DNA from: CAIXSC01 sp046349935
GTDB taxonomy: Bacteria > Planctomycetota > Planctomycetia > Pirellulales > Pirellulaceae
Direction: 5' to 3'
DNA length: 64,000 bases
NCBI GenBank assembly: GCA_046349935.1
Contig: JAXMBK010000013.1
Span: 173,659-237,658 of the forward strand
The translations under genes and the position numbers were made by a program. Below are positions 25,601 to 35,125 of the stretch, one piece after another. The notes under the pieces are model-generated. The model was not told the origin of the DNA and searched no databases. It saw only the letters and a program-made list of their open reading frames with translations. Position 1 is the stretch's first letter. Every line of letters starts with the position of its first letter.

Positions 25601-26506
25601 CGTGAGCGTCGCTTGCGGGGCGATCGTGTCGAGCGGCACGGCGCGCACGGTAACCCCGCTGATCCCCGGTTCGCCGGCGTCCTGCACGCCGTTCATGTTC
25701 AAGTCGACGTAGACGACTCCGCACAAACTGGCGGGCTTGATCTGTTGCGTCGCGGGCACCATGACGCCCGTCGAGCGATCGCGCAGCCCGTTGTAGTTGT
25801 CAGGCGGCAGGCCGGCGGGATTCTGCGGCGAAATGAGCAGACCGGTGCCGCTGAACTGAGCGTCGTACAAGTTGCGGAATTCGGCCGTGCCGCTTGTGTC
25901 GTAGTAATTCGGCGCTTGGAAATCGCCGGTCGCCAACGACCCCTGGAATTCCACGCCCGACGCGATCGGGTCGATGCCCTCGTTCGCCACATCGATCGTG
26001 TCGCTCGCGTTGAAGTCCTGAATTTCGTCGACGTCGATGGAGAACACCAGCCGATCGCCGGCTTCAAAGCCGGTGAATTCGAATTCGAGCTTCTGTCCGC
26101 CGTCGACGACGCGCCAGGTCACCGAGCCGATGTTCTGTTTGGAGACAATCGTGAGCGGGAAGGCTTCGTCCGCGCCGTAGCCGCCTTTGACCGTATCAAA
26201 GATCAAGTCGCCCGCGGTGTAGCCGGCGGGCCCATGGTCGGTGTCGATGACGAGTCGCGTGAGCTGCGTGTCCGGCGCGCCGCCTTCGAATTGGACTTCA
26301 AAGACGTCGCCGTGCAGGTCTGCGCCCGTGTCCGACTCCAGATACGTCACGCCCAAGTGAATCGGCGCTGCGGCGAGCATCCGTCGCGGCTCCATGGATT
26401 CAACGGCGTAACGACGGCGCGACTCCGCTTCCGCGCGTCGCTCTTCGCTTCGCGCCTCCGCGGCGACGTTCGCCTTTCGTTTCCACCACCGATTCCACCA
26501 CGCCAC
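22685..26506 (-). CDS. SdrD B-like repeat surface protein with FG-GAP C-terminus
   Basis: A 1273-residue protein starting with GTG (MAWWNRWWKRK) behind AAAGGA. Residues about 35-46 contain ESMEPRRMLAA, a signature at the N-terminus of many large planctomycete surface proteins. A beta-rich domain follows to about 245. Five SdrD B-type repeats run from about 260 to 870, each with GxVxxDxNxDGxxQ-like calcium-binding and YRVxExQPxGYxDG-like segments. Then come a poly-proline hinge (about 885-925) and FG-GAP-like repeats with DFNGDGRTDLGVY and DWDGDGIDTIGVF. Likely role: cell-surface or matrix adhesin stabilised by calcium. No sortase motif is seen. Confidence 0.85.
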   Translation of the reverse strand: MAWWNRWWKRKANVAAEARSEERRAEAESRRRYAVESMEPRRMLAAAPIHLGVTYLESDTGADLHGDVFEVQFEGGAPDTQLTRLVIDTDHGPAGYTAGDLIFDTVKGGYGADEAFPLTIVSKQNIGSVTWRVVDGGQKLEFEFTGFEAGDRLVFSIDVDEIQDFNASDTIDVANEGIDPIASGVEFQGSLATGDFQAPNYYDTSGTAEFRNLYDAQFSGTGLLISPQNPAGLPPDNYNGLRDRSTGVMVPATQQIKPASLCGVVYVDLNMNGVQDAGEPGISGVTVRAVPLDTIAPQATLTQITDANGVYCFQELIPGTYRVEEVQPAGYFDGTDKAGTVNGETRGAAVNPGDEIGQIVLAGGDAGVDYLFGEIPPGSLSGRVMLTDPEGNCDTPAASPIADVEIRLLDAQNNLVATTRTDADGYYEFTNLRPGDYTIVEVTPTGLLDGDEHVGSLGGTISADDTITAIRLDPAEDGVEYDFCEHKPAVLAGFVYHDKNDDGVFQQAEDPIPGTTVDLLDANGAVIRSIVTDEDGFYAFDQLPAGVYRVVERQPAGWLDGKDTVGAVAGEPRGTLAAGGDDIRGITLRWGDVALDYLFGELLPATLSGVVHANPDETCVDESQAVPLANVQLELLDSQGVVVATTTTDAEGRYEFRGLKPGSYSVRQLQPVAYFDGMHMAGSAGGNATQANLIDSIHLGSGQIAEEYDFCELPPASLGGQVFQDGEAIETEDGLPPTDLATIRDGLRTPDDKPLAGVTVELRDGVTGRPILGAEALPGMYDPLQPIRTVTDAEGRYEFRGLAGHRSYAVYEVQPDSLFDGIDTPGTTSGVAFNPGATIPEFVIESLVVQPGTDAIVRIPLKYGESSLENNFSEIEVLKAPPPPPPPPPPPPPPEPPPPFVPPEVPPPKAPEPPPIQPIVYPTPPLPQLVMPVVTPQLEVITGGSYGPSVTWHLSVLDAGQPRGNSGRPANMAAIVKTSPLLARWRATQLRETPWFVAVGLPNNAPPALSEYAFGVRGAIPVAGDFNGDGRTDLGVYVNGEWFLDVNGNGQWDSEDLWAQLGSADDQPVVGDWNSDGKDDIGIFGPEWAGDQRQLAREPGLPDFQNDPKASPKNVPPRDEEATDGLRYLQLTSAGEPRADLIDHVFRYGRGGDVPIAGDWDGDGIDTIGVFRNGRWYLDRNGDGLTHSREAGFEYGKAGDIPVYGDFDGDGIDEVGVFRNGVWIIDMNHNHEIDAGDKTFEMGGPGDTPVVGDWNADGVDEPGLFGRAATDEA

Positions 26507-26542
26507 GCGAATGATTCCTTTCGTCGCGGAAAGCTCTGCCGA

Positions 26543-27673
26543 TCAACGACTCGTACGCACCGCCGCTCGTTCCGTCTCCTCCGGCGTGGACGCCACTTGG
26601 TCCGCCATCGTCCACAGGCGCGCGGTCGTGTCGAAACAGCCGGCCGCCAACCACTGGTCGCGACACGCGAGCGCCGCGATGCTCCCTTTGGGGCCCTTCA
26701 AGCGGCCGATCTCGCGCTGTTCACGGAGATTCCACAGCCGTACACGGTTGTCCGCCCCCCCCGTCGCCAAGTGGTGCGGACCAAAGAACGCAAGCGACAA
26801 CACCTTCGTGTTCTGGATCGGCAAATCGAAGCCCTCGTCGTCGGCCTCGACGCCGTGAATGTGCACGATGCGGTCCTCGCCGGTCGTCGCGATGTAGTTT
26901 CCGTCCGGCGAAAAGGCCAGCCCGCGTACGCGCTGTCGATGCGCGCGATAATCGAACTCGTGCGTCCCCGAGGTCGCGTTCCAGACTCGAGCGACCCCGT
27001 CGCGGCCGGCCGCCGCCAGCCAGCGATCGTCAGGCGACCACGCGACGACGCGCATGTCGCGACAGGGACAAGCCCAGTCATGCTTCAACTGCCGACTCGC
27101 GGCGTCGTAAACTCGCAATCGATTCTCAAAACCGGTCGCCGCAATCAGCGCGCCGTCGTGGCTCCACGCCAAGTCGGTCACGACATGCCGCGGGTCGCTC
27201 AAGGCGTACACCGACTCGCCGGTCGCCGTATTCCAAAACAAAACATGCTTGTCGTTGCCAGCCGTCGCCAGCCACTCGCCGTTCGGCGAGAAGACGACCG
27301 CCTGCACCCAGTCGGCGTGTCCCCGCAGCGTCCGCAGCAACTCGCGGCGGTCAATATGCCACAGGTAGACCATGTGGTCGTCGCCGCCCGCCGCCAAGAT
27401 CGGTTCACGCGGGTGAAGCGATACCGCGGTGATGACGGGCGAACGTTCGCGCGGCGCCGCCGGCGGCGCCTGGAAGATGATGTGCGGCCAATCCAGCGAA
27501 GGGACTTCAGCCGCGGCTGCGCCATTCACGGCGGCCGCGTCGTCCGCTGCAGGCGGGACGGATGAATCGTTTTCGCGCGCCGCCGCCTCGGGCCCCCGCC
27601 AGCTCGCTGCGCACAGCGTGCCCGCGAAGGCCGCAAGGGCCTGGCTCAGAGCGTCGCGTCGATGAATCCGCAT
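26543..27673 (-). CDS. WD40-repeat protein with probable Tat signal
   Basis: A 376-residue protein starting MRIHRRDALSQALAAFAG at ATG 27671-27673. The RRDAL motif followed by a hydrophobic stretch to about residue 25 suggests a twin-arginine export signal. Residues about 70-365 form six to seven WD40 repeats (ILAAGGDDHMVYLWHID, WLATAGNDKHVLFWNTA, WLAAAGRDGVARVWNAT, YIATTGEDRIVHIHGVE, HLATGGADNRVRLWNLR), i.e. one beta-propeller. It probably acts as a scaffold in the periplasm. It lies 36 bases downstream of the SdrD gene start, on the same strand and upstream of it, so the two may be co-transcribed. Confidence 0.8.
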   Translation of the reverse strand: MRIHRRDALSQALAAFAGTLCAASWRGPEAAARENDSSVPPAADDAAAVNGAAAAEVPSLDWPHIIFQAPPAAPRERSPVITAVSLHPREPILAAGGDDHMVYLWHIDRRELLRTLRGHADWVQAVVFSPNGEWLATAGNDKHVLFWNTATGESVYALSDPRHVVTDLAWSHDGALIAATGFENRLRVYDAASRQLKHDWACPCRDMRVVAWSPDDRWLAAAGRDGVARVWNATSGTHEFDYRAHRQRVRGLAFSPDGNYIATTGEDRIVHIHGVEADDEGFDLPIQNTKVLSLAFFGPHHLATGGADNRVRLWNLREQREIGRLKGPKGSIAALACRDQWLAAGCFDTTARLWTMADQVASTPEETERAAVRTSR

Positions 27674-28037
27674 ATCGCTCACGTTCGGTACCAACCATCC
27701 TGAGGGCGCAATCCGACTCCCTGTTTCTATCGGAACAAAAGGACGCGTCGCGCCAACGAATCGTGACAGCTCGATCAGATCGTTGGAGGTTTGGGAGGTT
27801 TGGAGAGACGTTGCGGCCCGTCGAGACTTGGCTTGCCCGACGCCTCCCCTCCTCGGCAGTGCTTGGCGGGCGTCGCGCGAGCCGGACGATGAGCTGTTTC
27901 GTCGCGCGCTGAATGCGACGGACGCCCCGATGAAGTCGCTTGCGCGGACGCAAAAAAAGACCGCAGTCCGGGGGGACTGCGGTCTGGGAGCGAATCAGGT
28001 TGTGAGCGACGACATGTCGCCGCCGCGCCTCGCAGGC
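27674..28037. other. Intergenic region between WD40 gene and citrate synthase gene
   Basis: Contains the citrate synthase terminator near its right end and a short tandem GGAGGTTTGG/GAGGTTTGG motif at about 27785-27801. No gene is supported. Confidence 0.6.
27952..27984 (-). terminator. Rho-independent terminator of citrate synthase gene
   Basis: Perfect 11-bp stem GACCGCAGTCC / GGACTGCGGTC with a four-base loop, followed on the minus strand by seven T residues. It lies about 53 bases after the gltA stop. Confidence 0.9.
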
Positions 28038-29327
28038 TTACTTGCGTTCGGCCAGCGGCACGAGCGGCCGCTCGGTCGGACCGACGTACACTTGGCGGGG
28101 ACGACAGAGTCGCTTGGTGTCGGAACGCTGCATCTCGGCCCAATGCGCGATCCAACCGGGCAATCGCCCCAAGGCGAAGAGCACCGTGAACATCTGCACG
28201 GGAATCCCCAACGCTCGGTAAATCACGCCCGAGTAGAAGTCGACGTTCGGATACAGCTTCTTTTCGATGAAGTAGGGATCGCTGAGCGCGACTTCTTCGA
28301 GTTCCTGCGCGACCTGGAAGAGCGGATCCTTGATGTGCAGCTTGCTCAACAGGATGTCGCACTGCCGCTTGATGATCTTCGCGCGAGGATCGTAGTTCTT
28401 GTAAACTCGGTGCCCGAAGCCCATCAACCGATAGCCGCTCTTCTTGTCCTTGGCCATGTCGACGTACTTCTTCACATCTCCGCCGCTGGCCAGAATTTGT
28501 TCCAGCATGAGCACGCACGCCTCGTTGGCCCCGCCGTGCAACGGTCCCCACAAGGCGCAGATGCCAGCCGAAATCGACGCGAACAAGTTAGCGTTCGACG
28601 ACCCCACCATGCGCACCGTCGACGTGCTGCAGTTCTGTTCGTGATCCGCGTGGACGATCAGCAGCATGTCGAGCGCCCGGACGTAGTCGGGGTCGATTTG
28701 ATACTCTTCGCACGGCGTCGCGAACATCATTCGCAAGAAGTTTTCGCAGTACGACAGATGGTTCTGCGGGTACATGAACGGCTGACCCATCGACTTCTTG
28801 TAGCTGTAAGCTGCAATCGTCGGCAGCTTGGCGATCAGTCGATGGATGGCCACTTCGACGTGCCGCGGATTCTGCGGGTCGAGCGAGTCTTGGTAAAACG
28901 CCGACATGGCGCCGACGACCGAAGACAGGATGGCCATCGGATGGGCGTCGCGCGGCACGCCGTTGTAGAACGACCGCATGTCCTCGTGCAGCATCGAGTG
29001 ATGCAGGATCGAACTGCGGAACTCTTCCAATTGTGCGGCGGTGGGGAGCGAACCATAGATCAGCAGGTAGCTGACCTCGAGAAAATCGCAGTGCTCCGCC
29101 AGCGACTCGATCGGATATCCGCGGTACCGGAGAATCCCGACTTCGCCGTCCAAGAACGTGATGGCGCTGCTGGTCGCGCCGGTGTTGACATAACCTTCGT
29201 CGAGCGTAATGAGGCCCGTTTCGGCACGAAGTTTGGAAATGTCGACTGCGTATTCCTGCTCCGTCCCGACATGAACGGGAAGGTCGATCTGACGGTCACC
29301 GTACTGAAGCTTGGCAACCTCGGGCAT
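28038..29327 (-). CDS. gltA: Citrate synthase
   Basis: Condenses acetyl-CoA and oxaloacetate to citrate at the entry of the TCA cycle (cytoplasm). The 429-residue length is that of the hexameric type II bacterial enzyme. Catalytic residues are visible: His264 in WGPLHGGANEA, His306 in GFGHRVYKNYDPRAK and Asp363 in NVDFYSGVIYRALG. The N-terminal beta domain typical of type II enzymes is present (LQYGDRQIDLPV). The ATG 29325-29327 is preceded by AAAGGA. It is followed by a strong terminator and appears monocistronic. Confidence 0.95.
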   Translation of the reverse strand: MPEVAKLQYGDRQIDLPVHVGTEQEYAVDISKLRAETGLITLDEGYVNTGATSSAITFLDGEVGILRYRGYPIESLAEHCDFLEVSYLLIYGSLPTAAQLEEFRSSILHHSMLHEDMRSFYNGVPRDAHPMAILSSVVGAMSAFYQDSLDPQNPRHVEVAIHRLIAKLPTIAAYSYKKSMGQPFMYPQNHLSYCENFLRMMFATPCEEYQIDPDYVRALDMLLIVHADHEQNCSTSTVRMVGSSNANLFASISAGICALWGPLHGGANEACVLMLEQILASGGDVKKYVDMAKDKKSGYRLMGFGHRVYKNYDPRAKIIKRQCDILLSKLHIKDPLFQVAQELEEVALSDPYFIEKKLYPNVDFYSGVIYRALGIPVQMFTVLFALGRLPGWIAHWAEMQRSDTKRLCRPRQVYVGPTERPLVPLAERK

Positions 29328-29727
29328 CGGAAGGGGTCCTTTCCTGGGCGATCAACCACACGAGAGGCGGGACGGGGCGGTTGGCAACAAGTTGTCGAAT
29401 CGAAGCATCGGCTGGAGGCGAGTCAGCGGGCGACGAGTCGTTTGGCGGCCCTGCGAAGCAAAACCGTCTACGAAAAATCGCCAGCACTGCTAGCAGTTTA
29501 CAAAGCTCGATACCGTTCGACAACGCGGGAAGCGCGGAACAAATTCCCGCTTAGCGCCCCCGGCGTCGCGATGCGCCCCTGCAGGAGGACTCTGCCTAGA
29601 AGCCCGCGCCGGCGTCACTCCCGGCAGCACGTCGCCATCGCGCCAGACAGACGCTAACGAGCAGACAGCCGTCTGCGAGGGGAGCGCCAGAAGAGGCAAA
29701 CGCCAGAAAAAGAAGGCGACGGAACGG
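29328..29727. other. Intergenic region upstream of gltA
   Basis: About 400 bp without a supported gene. It should contain the gltA promoter (minus). A small hairpin GCAGAC/GTCTGC at 29661-29676 lies between the upstream parvulin gene and gltA but has no T tract. Confidence 0.6.
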
Positions 29728-31275
29728 CTAGTTCGACCCCGGCGTCTGAGACTTGGCCGCTTCGTCCGCATCGAAGATCGTCCAAACATACGTCGATTTG
29801 CGAACCTTTTCGACGTACTGCTGGTAGTCCGCCATCCGCTTCTCGATCTTGATCTTGTCCTTGATACCCGCCTGCGCCTCGACGAACGGCGTATGCGTTT
29901 CTTCGGTCCGTTCCAAGACGCGGACGATGTGCAGACCCCGGTCGTCGCGAATGATGTCGCTTAAGCGATTCATCGGCAGACTAAAGATCGCGTCATCCAG
30001 CGGCGTCGACGCCAGACTGCCGCGATTCGTCCAATCGTGGACGCCGCCGTTTTCCGCGTTCGGCTCTTGGGAACCCTTCTTCGCGACCGCTCCAAACGCA
30101 GCCCCGCCCAAATACACCTCGTTCCCCAGCCCCGCAATCGCCGCCTCGGCCGCTTCGCGCGTCGGGTAGCGGTCGAAACGCACCGTCAATTGCTCCCATT
30201 TCGCTTTCGCAGGCACGCGGTATTCGTCGTAATGCTTGTGGTAGTACGCCAGCATTTCTTCGTGCGTGATTTCCTGGTTCTGGCGAATGTTGCGCATGAC
30301 CGCCATCTGCGACAGCTTTTGTTCGCCGTACGCTCGCTGTTGACGCTCCAACGAGGTCCCGTACTGACGCAACACCGACTCCAGATCGCCCAGAGTCTCG
30401 ATCTGACGATTCTTCATCAAGATCGCCAGACGCATGAGCACCATCTCGCGACGGCGGAGCTCCTCGAGCTCCTCTTCGTTGCCTTTCGCCAGTTTCTCGC
30501 GAACCGACTCCAGATCCTTCACGAACGATTCATTGATTTTTTTCTGCATTTCCGGGACGCGATCCGGCGGCACTTGCCGCAGAAAGTCGACGTAGCCGAT
30601 CTTCGCTTGGACGTCGCCCGCCAGTTGCTGCCGGAACAGCATGGCCTTCTGCGGCGCCAACTCGGGACCCGGATGCAGGATCTTCTCGATCGGCGTCTCA
30701 GGCGGAAGCGCCGTCGCCATGATCAAGTTCACGTTTCCTTCTACGTCCCCCGCCAGCACAAACTGATTGCCGACGATGGCGACCGTCTTCGCCGGCTCAA
30801 ACATGGCCCCCGCAGGCATCGGCGGCGTCCCGGCGGCATTCGGCAGAGGCGTCGTCGTGGCGCCCGCGTCGGCGGGGCCCTCTGTCGCGGGCGCGCCGGT
30901 CGCCGTGGGATAAGTCTCCGATCCCGGGAAACCCACGCCCGGATTACCAGCGCCCGGATTACCAGCGCCCGGCGCCCCGGCCGCGTTTTGGACTCCACTC
31001 GCCCCCGCAGCCGCATCAGGCGCAGCTGCGGGCTGCGTCGGATACGTCCCGGCTGTCGGCGGTGGACCGCCGGCGTACTGAGGAGCGCCAGGAGAACTCG
31101 GCGGAGTCGTCGCCGTTTCGTAGGGCGGCTGCGTCGGCGGGCGAGCGACCGTCATAGGGGCAGGCGGTTTGCTCCACGGCCACGGACCCGCACAGCCGGC
31201 GCCGGCAAGCGGCCCGAAGGCGAGGATGAACGCGAATTGAATAACTCGGTTTGGCACGAAGTCCGTGTGCCCCAT
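29728..31275 (-). CDS. Parvulin-type peptidyl-prolyl isomerase lipoprotein
   Basis: A 515-residue envelope protein starting MGHTDFVPNR at ATG 31273-31275, with a lipoprotein signal ending LAGAGC (Cys28). Residues about 35-160 are a low-complexity Pro/Ala/Gly linker, including GNPGAGNPGVG repeats. A SurA-like helical domain follows (about 165-350), then a PpiC/rotamase domain (about 355-470) with GGAAFGAVAKKGSQEPNAENGG and LHIVRVLER. It probably catalyses prolyl cis-trans isomerisation and assists folding of exported proteins. The gene is 66 bases downstream of mfd on the same strand. Confidence 0.85.
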   Translation of the reverse strand: MGHTDFVPNRVIQFAFILAFGPLAGAGCAGPWPWSKPPAPMTVARPPTQPPYETATTPPSSPGAPQYAGGPPPTAGTYPTQPAAAPDAAAGASGVQNAAGAPGAGNPGAGNPGVGFPGSETYPTATGAPATEGPADAGATTTPLPNAAGTPPMPAGAMFEPAKTVAIVGNQFVLAGDVEGNVNLIMATALPPETPIEKILHPGPELAPQKAMLFRQQLAGDVQAKIGYVDFLRQVPPDRVPEMQKKINESFVKDLESVREKLAKGNEEELEELRRREMVLMRLAILMKNRQIETLGDLESVLRQYGTSLERQQRAYGEQKLSQMAVMRNIRQNQEITHEEMLAYYHKHYDEYRVPAKAKWEQLTVRFDRYPTREAAEAAIAGLGNEVYLGGAAFGAVAKKGSQEPNAENGGVHDWTNRGSLASTPLDDAIFSLPMNRLSDIIRDDRGLHIVRVLERTEETHTPFVEAQAGIKDKIKIEKRMADYQQYVEKVRKSTYVWTIFDADEAAKSQTPGSN

Positions 31276-31341
31276 GCTAAGGTTCCGTCCCGCCGGTCGC
31301 CCATGCGGCTAACCGGTTGCGGCGCGGATCATAGGGAGACT

Positions 31342-34300
31342 TCAGGTCGGCCGCAACACCGATTTCGCTAGCCTCAGCAGTCTCTCCGGCGTGCCCCAAT
31401 CCTCGGGCACCGTCAGATAGGCGTTCTTCGCATCCACAACTCGCAGCTTGTTCTTCCTCAGCTTCGCCAAATGTTCGATCCGCCGCCGATCCGTGTAGGC
31501 GAAGACCAAGTAGGGCGGCTCTTGCCGCACGCCGGCCACCTGCCAGGTCGCCGCATCCAACCGCAGTTCGGCCAACGCCAACAACCGCTCGACCGGCGGC
31601 GGCGGCGGCCCAAAACGATCGGCCAATTCCTTCCTGAGCGTCTCCACCTCGTCGTACATCGAAATCCGCGACAGCCGCCGGTAGAGATCGATTTTTTGCC
31701 GCAGATCGCGCACGTAGTCTGCACCGATGTACGCGTCCCCCGGCAAATCGATGTCGACGTCGATCGCGCGCTTCGGCGGCAAATTCTTCAGATTGCGGAC
31801 CGCCGCCTCCAGCAAGTCGCAATACAACTCGTAGCCCACCGCCGCAATGTGTCCACTCTGTTGCGACCCCAACAGATTCCCCGCGCCGCGGATTTCCAAG
31901 TCGCGCATCGAGATCGCGAAACCGGCGCCCATCTCGCTGAATTCTTCAATCGCTCGCAGACGTCGCGCCGCGTTCGGCGTCACGTACTTGTGCGGATCCA
32001 CCAACAAATAACAGTAGGCGCGATGCTTGTACCGCCCCACCCGCCCGCGCAACTGGTGCAGATCGGCGAGCCCGTACCGATCCGCCTCGTCGATGAAAAT
32101 GGTGTTCGCGTTGGGGATGTCTAGACCGCTTTCGACGATCGTCGTCGCCACCAAAATGTCGAACTTGTGCGCCACGAAGTCGACCATCACCTGCTCCAGG
32201 TCATGCTCGTGCATCTGCCCGTGTCCGACGCGAATACGAGCCTCCGGCGCTAGAAACTCCAACCTCCGTACGACTTCGTGGATGTCGTTCACTCGGTTGT
32301 GCACAAAGTAAATCTGACCGCCGCGGTTCAGTTCTCGCAATATCGCATGACGCACTAATTCTTGGTTGAACCGAGTGACTCGAGTTTCCACGGCCATCCG
32401 CTCTTGCGGCGGCGTCTCCAAGTTCGAAATGTCCCGCACGCCGACCAGCGACATATGGAGCGTACGCGGAATCGGGGTCGCACTGAGCGTCAGGACGTCG
32501 ACGGTGGCGCGGAGCGACTTCAGTCGTTCCTTCACGTCGACGCCGAACCGCTGCTCTTCGTCAATGATGACCAGCCCCAAATTGTGGAACTCCACGTCCG
32601 CCGACGCGACGCGATGCGTCCCCACCACGACGTCCACATTGCCCGTCTTGAGCCCCCTCAGCACGCGCCGTTCTTCGTCCGGATGGCAAAACCGACTCAG
32701 CCGCCCCACGTCAAACGGGAATTCGGCCATCCGCTCCCGAAACGTATGGTAATGCTGTTCCGCCAGAATCGTCGTCGGGACCAAGACGGCGACTTGATAC
32801 CCGTTGTCGATCGCCTTGAACGCCGCCCGCATCGCGACTTCCGTCTTACCGAAACCGACGTCGCCGCACAGCAGCCGATCCATGGGGCGTGGACGCTCCA
32901 TGTCCCCTTTGATCGACTCGATCGCCGCCAATTGATCCTCCGTCTCCTGATAGGGAAACGAGGCGTCGAAGGCCCGCTGCCAATCGCTGTCGGCGCTGAA
33001 CGCGATCCCCGGTCGAGTAATCCGCGACGCCTGCAACTCCAGCAGCTCGGCGGCCATGTCGACGACCGCCTCCTGAGCCGCCTGCTTCTGTTTCGACCAC
33101 GACTGTCCGCCGATCTTCGCCAGCTTGGGCGTCGCCTTCGTTCCGCCCACGTATTTCTGCACCAACTCGATCTTCGAAGTCGGCACATAGATCTTCGTCT
33201 GCTCGGCGAACTCAATCTCCAGATGCTCGACATGCTGACCCTGCTTTTCGATCAGCTTCAAGCCTCGATATCGGCCGATGCCGTGTGCCAGATGGACGAT
33301 CAAGTCGCCGTCTTGAAGGTCGACGAAACTGTCGATCGTCTTGCCCAGATGACGGCGAGCGGGACGACGCACCTCGTCGCGCCGAAACAGCTCGCTGCCG
33401 GTAAGCACCAGTAGGTTCGAGCGGCGCAGCCGAAAGCCGTTGCGGAGACTGCCGAGCGCCATCCGCAGCCGGCCCGCGGCGGCGACCGACGTCGTCGAAA
33501 AAATCTCCCACAACCGCCGCACTTCGGCCTCGGTCCGCGCGACGACCACGACGTCGCCGTCTCCCGCCGCCGACTCCAATTCGGTGCGCACCTTCTCAAA
33601 GTCGCCGCTGAACCGCTCGACCGACTCGATCCCCAGCCGACAGGCGACCTCGTCGCTTCCCTCCGCCATCGCCGACGCCGACGCCAACCCAAACCGACTG
33701 GCCTGCTCCAGCAGCTCGACCGTCGACAAAAAATCTTGCGGCCGGTCGACGCGGCTCAAGTACTGATCGCCCGCGTCGCGCACCTGCCGCGGGTCCAACA
33801 GCAAGATCCAGGAAGCGGCAGGGAGATAATCGAACAAACTGCAACGATCGACTTCGCCCGGCTCGAACATCGTCAAGTCGACCTGCTCCAGCGTTTCAAT
33901 GCTCCGCTGCGTCGCCAGATCAAACCGCCGTATCGACTCCACTTCGTCATCGAACAACTCGATGCGCACCGGCTGGTCGGCGTCGGGTGGAAACAGATCG
34001 AGGATGCCGCCGCGATGCGAAAACTCGCCGGGCAACTCCACAGCCGTCGTCCCGTGAAACCGATGCTCCACCATCCACCGCAACAGCTCGTCTAAGTTCA
34101 GCCGTTGACCGATGCGGATTTGTCGCGTGCTTTCGGCGAGCCGTCCGTGAGAGGGAACCGGCTGCAGGACGCTTTGGATGCTGGTGACGACCAGGGGCGC
34201 CGAGCTGCCCGCGCCGCTGGCGACGCTGTGCGAATCGGCGTTCGACAGCGCTGCCAAACGCTTCAGCGTCCGCAGTCGGTCGCAGAAAATCTCGTCGTGG

Positions 34301-34611
34301 ATGAGCCGTTCCGACGGCTCGGCTTCCCACGCCGGAAATCGCCACGCTTGGTGCGACGACAACAGGGCCACGTCGGCGCACAATTCGTCCACCTCGGCGA
34401 CCTGCGCACAGACGACGACGACCGGCGCCGACGCCGCGTCGACCAGCGTCCCCGCCAGCAAGGCGGCCCCGGAACCCCAGACGCCTTCGAGCGTCACGGG
34501 GAGGCCGGCTCGCAACGCCTCCTCAATGCCGGCGAACTCGCGCGCATGCGCCAAGGCATGCGTAAGCGTCTGCAGACGCTCGGACGCCATGGGAATCTCG
34601 ATGTTGCTCAT
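31342..34611 (-). CDS. mfd: Transcription-repair coupling factor
   Basis: Mfd is an ATP-driven translocase that removes RNA polymerase stalled at DNA lesions and recruits UvrA. The start at ATG 34609-34611 (MSNIEIPMAS) gives 1089 residues, the usual length. Visible domains: UvrB-like N-terminal half; RNA polymerase-interacting CarD-like domain (LIVHLAHGIGRYRGL); superfamily 2 helicase with Walker A GDVGFGKTEVA (about 580) and DEEQRFGV (about 684); helicase C domain ending with the QLRGRVGR motif; C-terminal TRCF domain (VDIDLPGDAYIGADYV). Divergent from the small membrane protein gene at 34688. Confidence 0.95.
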   Translation of the reverse strand: MSNIEIPMASERLQTLTHALAHAREFAGIEEALRAGLPVTLEGVWGSGAALLAGTLVDAASAPVVVVCAQVAEVDELCADVALLSSHQAWRFPAWEAEPSERLIHDEIFCDRLRTLKRLAALSNADSHSVASGAGSSAPLVVTSIQSVLQPVPSHGRLAESTRQIRIGQRLNLDELLRWMVEHRFHGTTAVELPGEFSHRGGILDLFPPDADQPVRIELFDDEVESIRRFDLATQRSIETLEQVDLTMFEPGEVDRCSLFDYLPAASWILLLDPRQVRDAGDQYLSRVDRPQDFLSTVELLEQASRFGLASASAMAEGSDEVACRLGIESVERFSGDFEKVRTELESAAGDGDVVVVARTEAEVRRLWEIFSTTSVAAAGRLRMALGSLRNGFRLRRSNLLVLTGSELFRRDEVRRPARRHLGKTIDSFVDLQDGDLIVHLAHGIGRYRGLKLIEKQGQHVEHLEIEFAEQTKIYVPTSKIELVQKYVGGTKATPKLAKIGGQSWSKQKQAAQEAVVDMAAELLELQASRITRPGIAFSADSDWQRAFDASFPYQETEDQLAAIESIKGDMERPRPMDRLLCGDVGFGKTEVAMRAAFKAIDNGYQVAVLVPTTILAEQHYHTFRERMAEFPFDVGRLSRFCHPDEERRVLRGLKTGNVDVVVGTHRVASADVEFHNLGLVIIDEEQRFGVDVKERLKSLRATVDVLTLSATPIPRTLHMSLVGVRDISNLETPPQERMAVETRVTRFNQELVRHAILRELNRGGQIYFVHNRVNDIHEVVRRLEFLAPEARIRVGHGQMHEHDLEQVMVDFVAHKFDILVATTIVESGLDIPNANTIFIDEADRYGLADLHQLRGRVGRYKHRAYCYLLVDPHKYVTPNAARRLRAIEEFSEMGAGFAISMRDLEIRGAGNLLGSQQSGHIAAVGYELYCDLLEAAVRNLKNLPPKRAIDVDIDLPGDAYIGADYVRDLRQKIDLYRRLSRISMYDEVETLRKELADRFGPPPPPVERLLALAELRLDAATWQVAGVRQEPPYLVFAYTDRRRIEHLAKLRKNKLRVVDAKNAYLTVPEDWGTPERLLRLAKSVLRPT

Positions 34612-34687
34612 CTCAGAATCCGTTCCTCGTGCATGCGGCGGATTGTAGAGTACGATAGTTCGACACAAAAGAAGAGGCGCAAACACC

Positions 34688-35125
34688 ATGGCCGACCCGC
34701 TTGTTCCGCGTCATCCCCAAGGCACTTCCGGCGACCTGCCGCACGAAACGGGCGCGGGGGATCTGTTTCGTTCGCTCGGCCACCTCGTACGCATGATCGT
34801 CATGGGGGTGCTGTTCGTCCTGCTGCTATACGGCGTCTACTATGCGCTCGAGGTGTTCACGCAAGTCGGCGGCATCGTCAAGGACCCGCAGCAGATCAAG
34901 CAGCCGATCGAGAAACTGACGGAAATCATCCAGGGCGAGCAGTTGGTCGTCCCGGTCGAAGGCGAGAAAATGCCCCTCGGACGCGTCGTCGCCGTCGTCC
35001 TGCTCGGCTTCGGATACCTGCTCTGGGCCTGGATCCCGCTGCTGATCATTTCCCTCGCCGGCCGCTTGCTGCTCGCGATCGCCGGTTACCGAAAAGAGCC
35101 TGGGCCGCCGCCGCCGCCGCGGTAG
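34688..35125 (+). CDS. Small two-span membrane protein, 145 aa
   Basis: Starts MADPLVPRHPQGTSG at ATG 34688. Two hydrophobic stretches (MIVMGVLFVLLLYGVYYAL and VVAVVLLGFGYLLWAWIPLL, the latter running on through IISLAGRLLLAI) flank a soluble loop with QIKQPIEKLTEIIQGEQ. The C-terminus is poly-proline. Divergently transcribed from mfd with 76 bp between starts. No recognised family; start and frame are clear. Confidence 0.7.
   Translation: MADPLVPRHPQGTSGDLPHETGAGDLFRSLGHLVRMIVMGVLFVLLLYGVYYALEVFTQVGGIVKDPQQIKQPIEKLTEIIQGEQLVVPVEGEKMPLGRVVAVVLLGFGYLLWAWIPLLIISLAGRLLLAIAGYRKEPGPPPPPR

Noticed and set aside
23648..27565. Very long plus-strand frames opposite the SdrD and WD40 genes
   Set aside because: Antisense shadows; the minus-strand products carry recognisable repeats and motifs.
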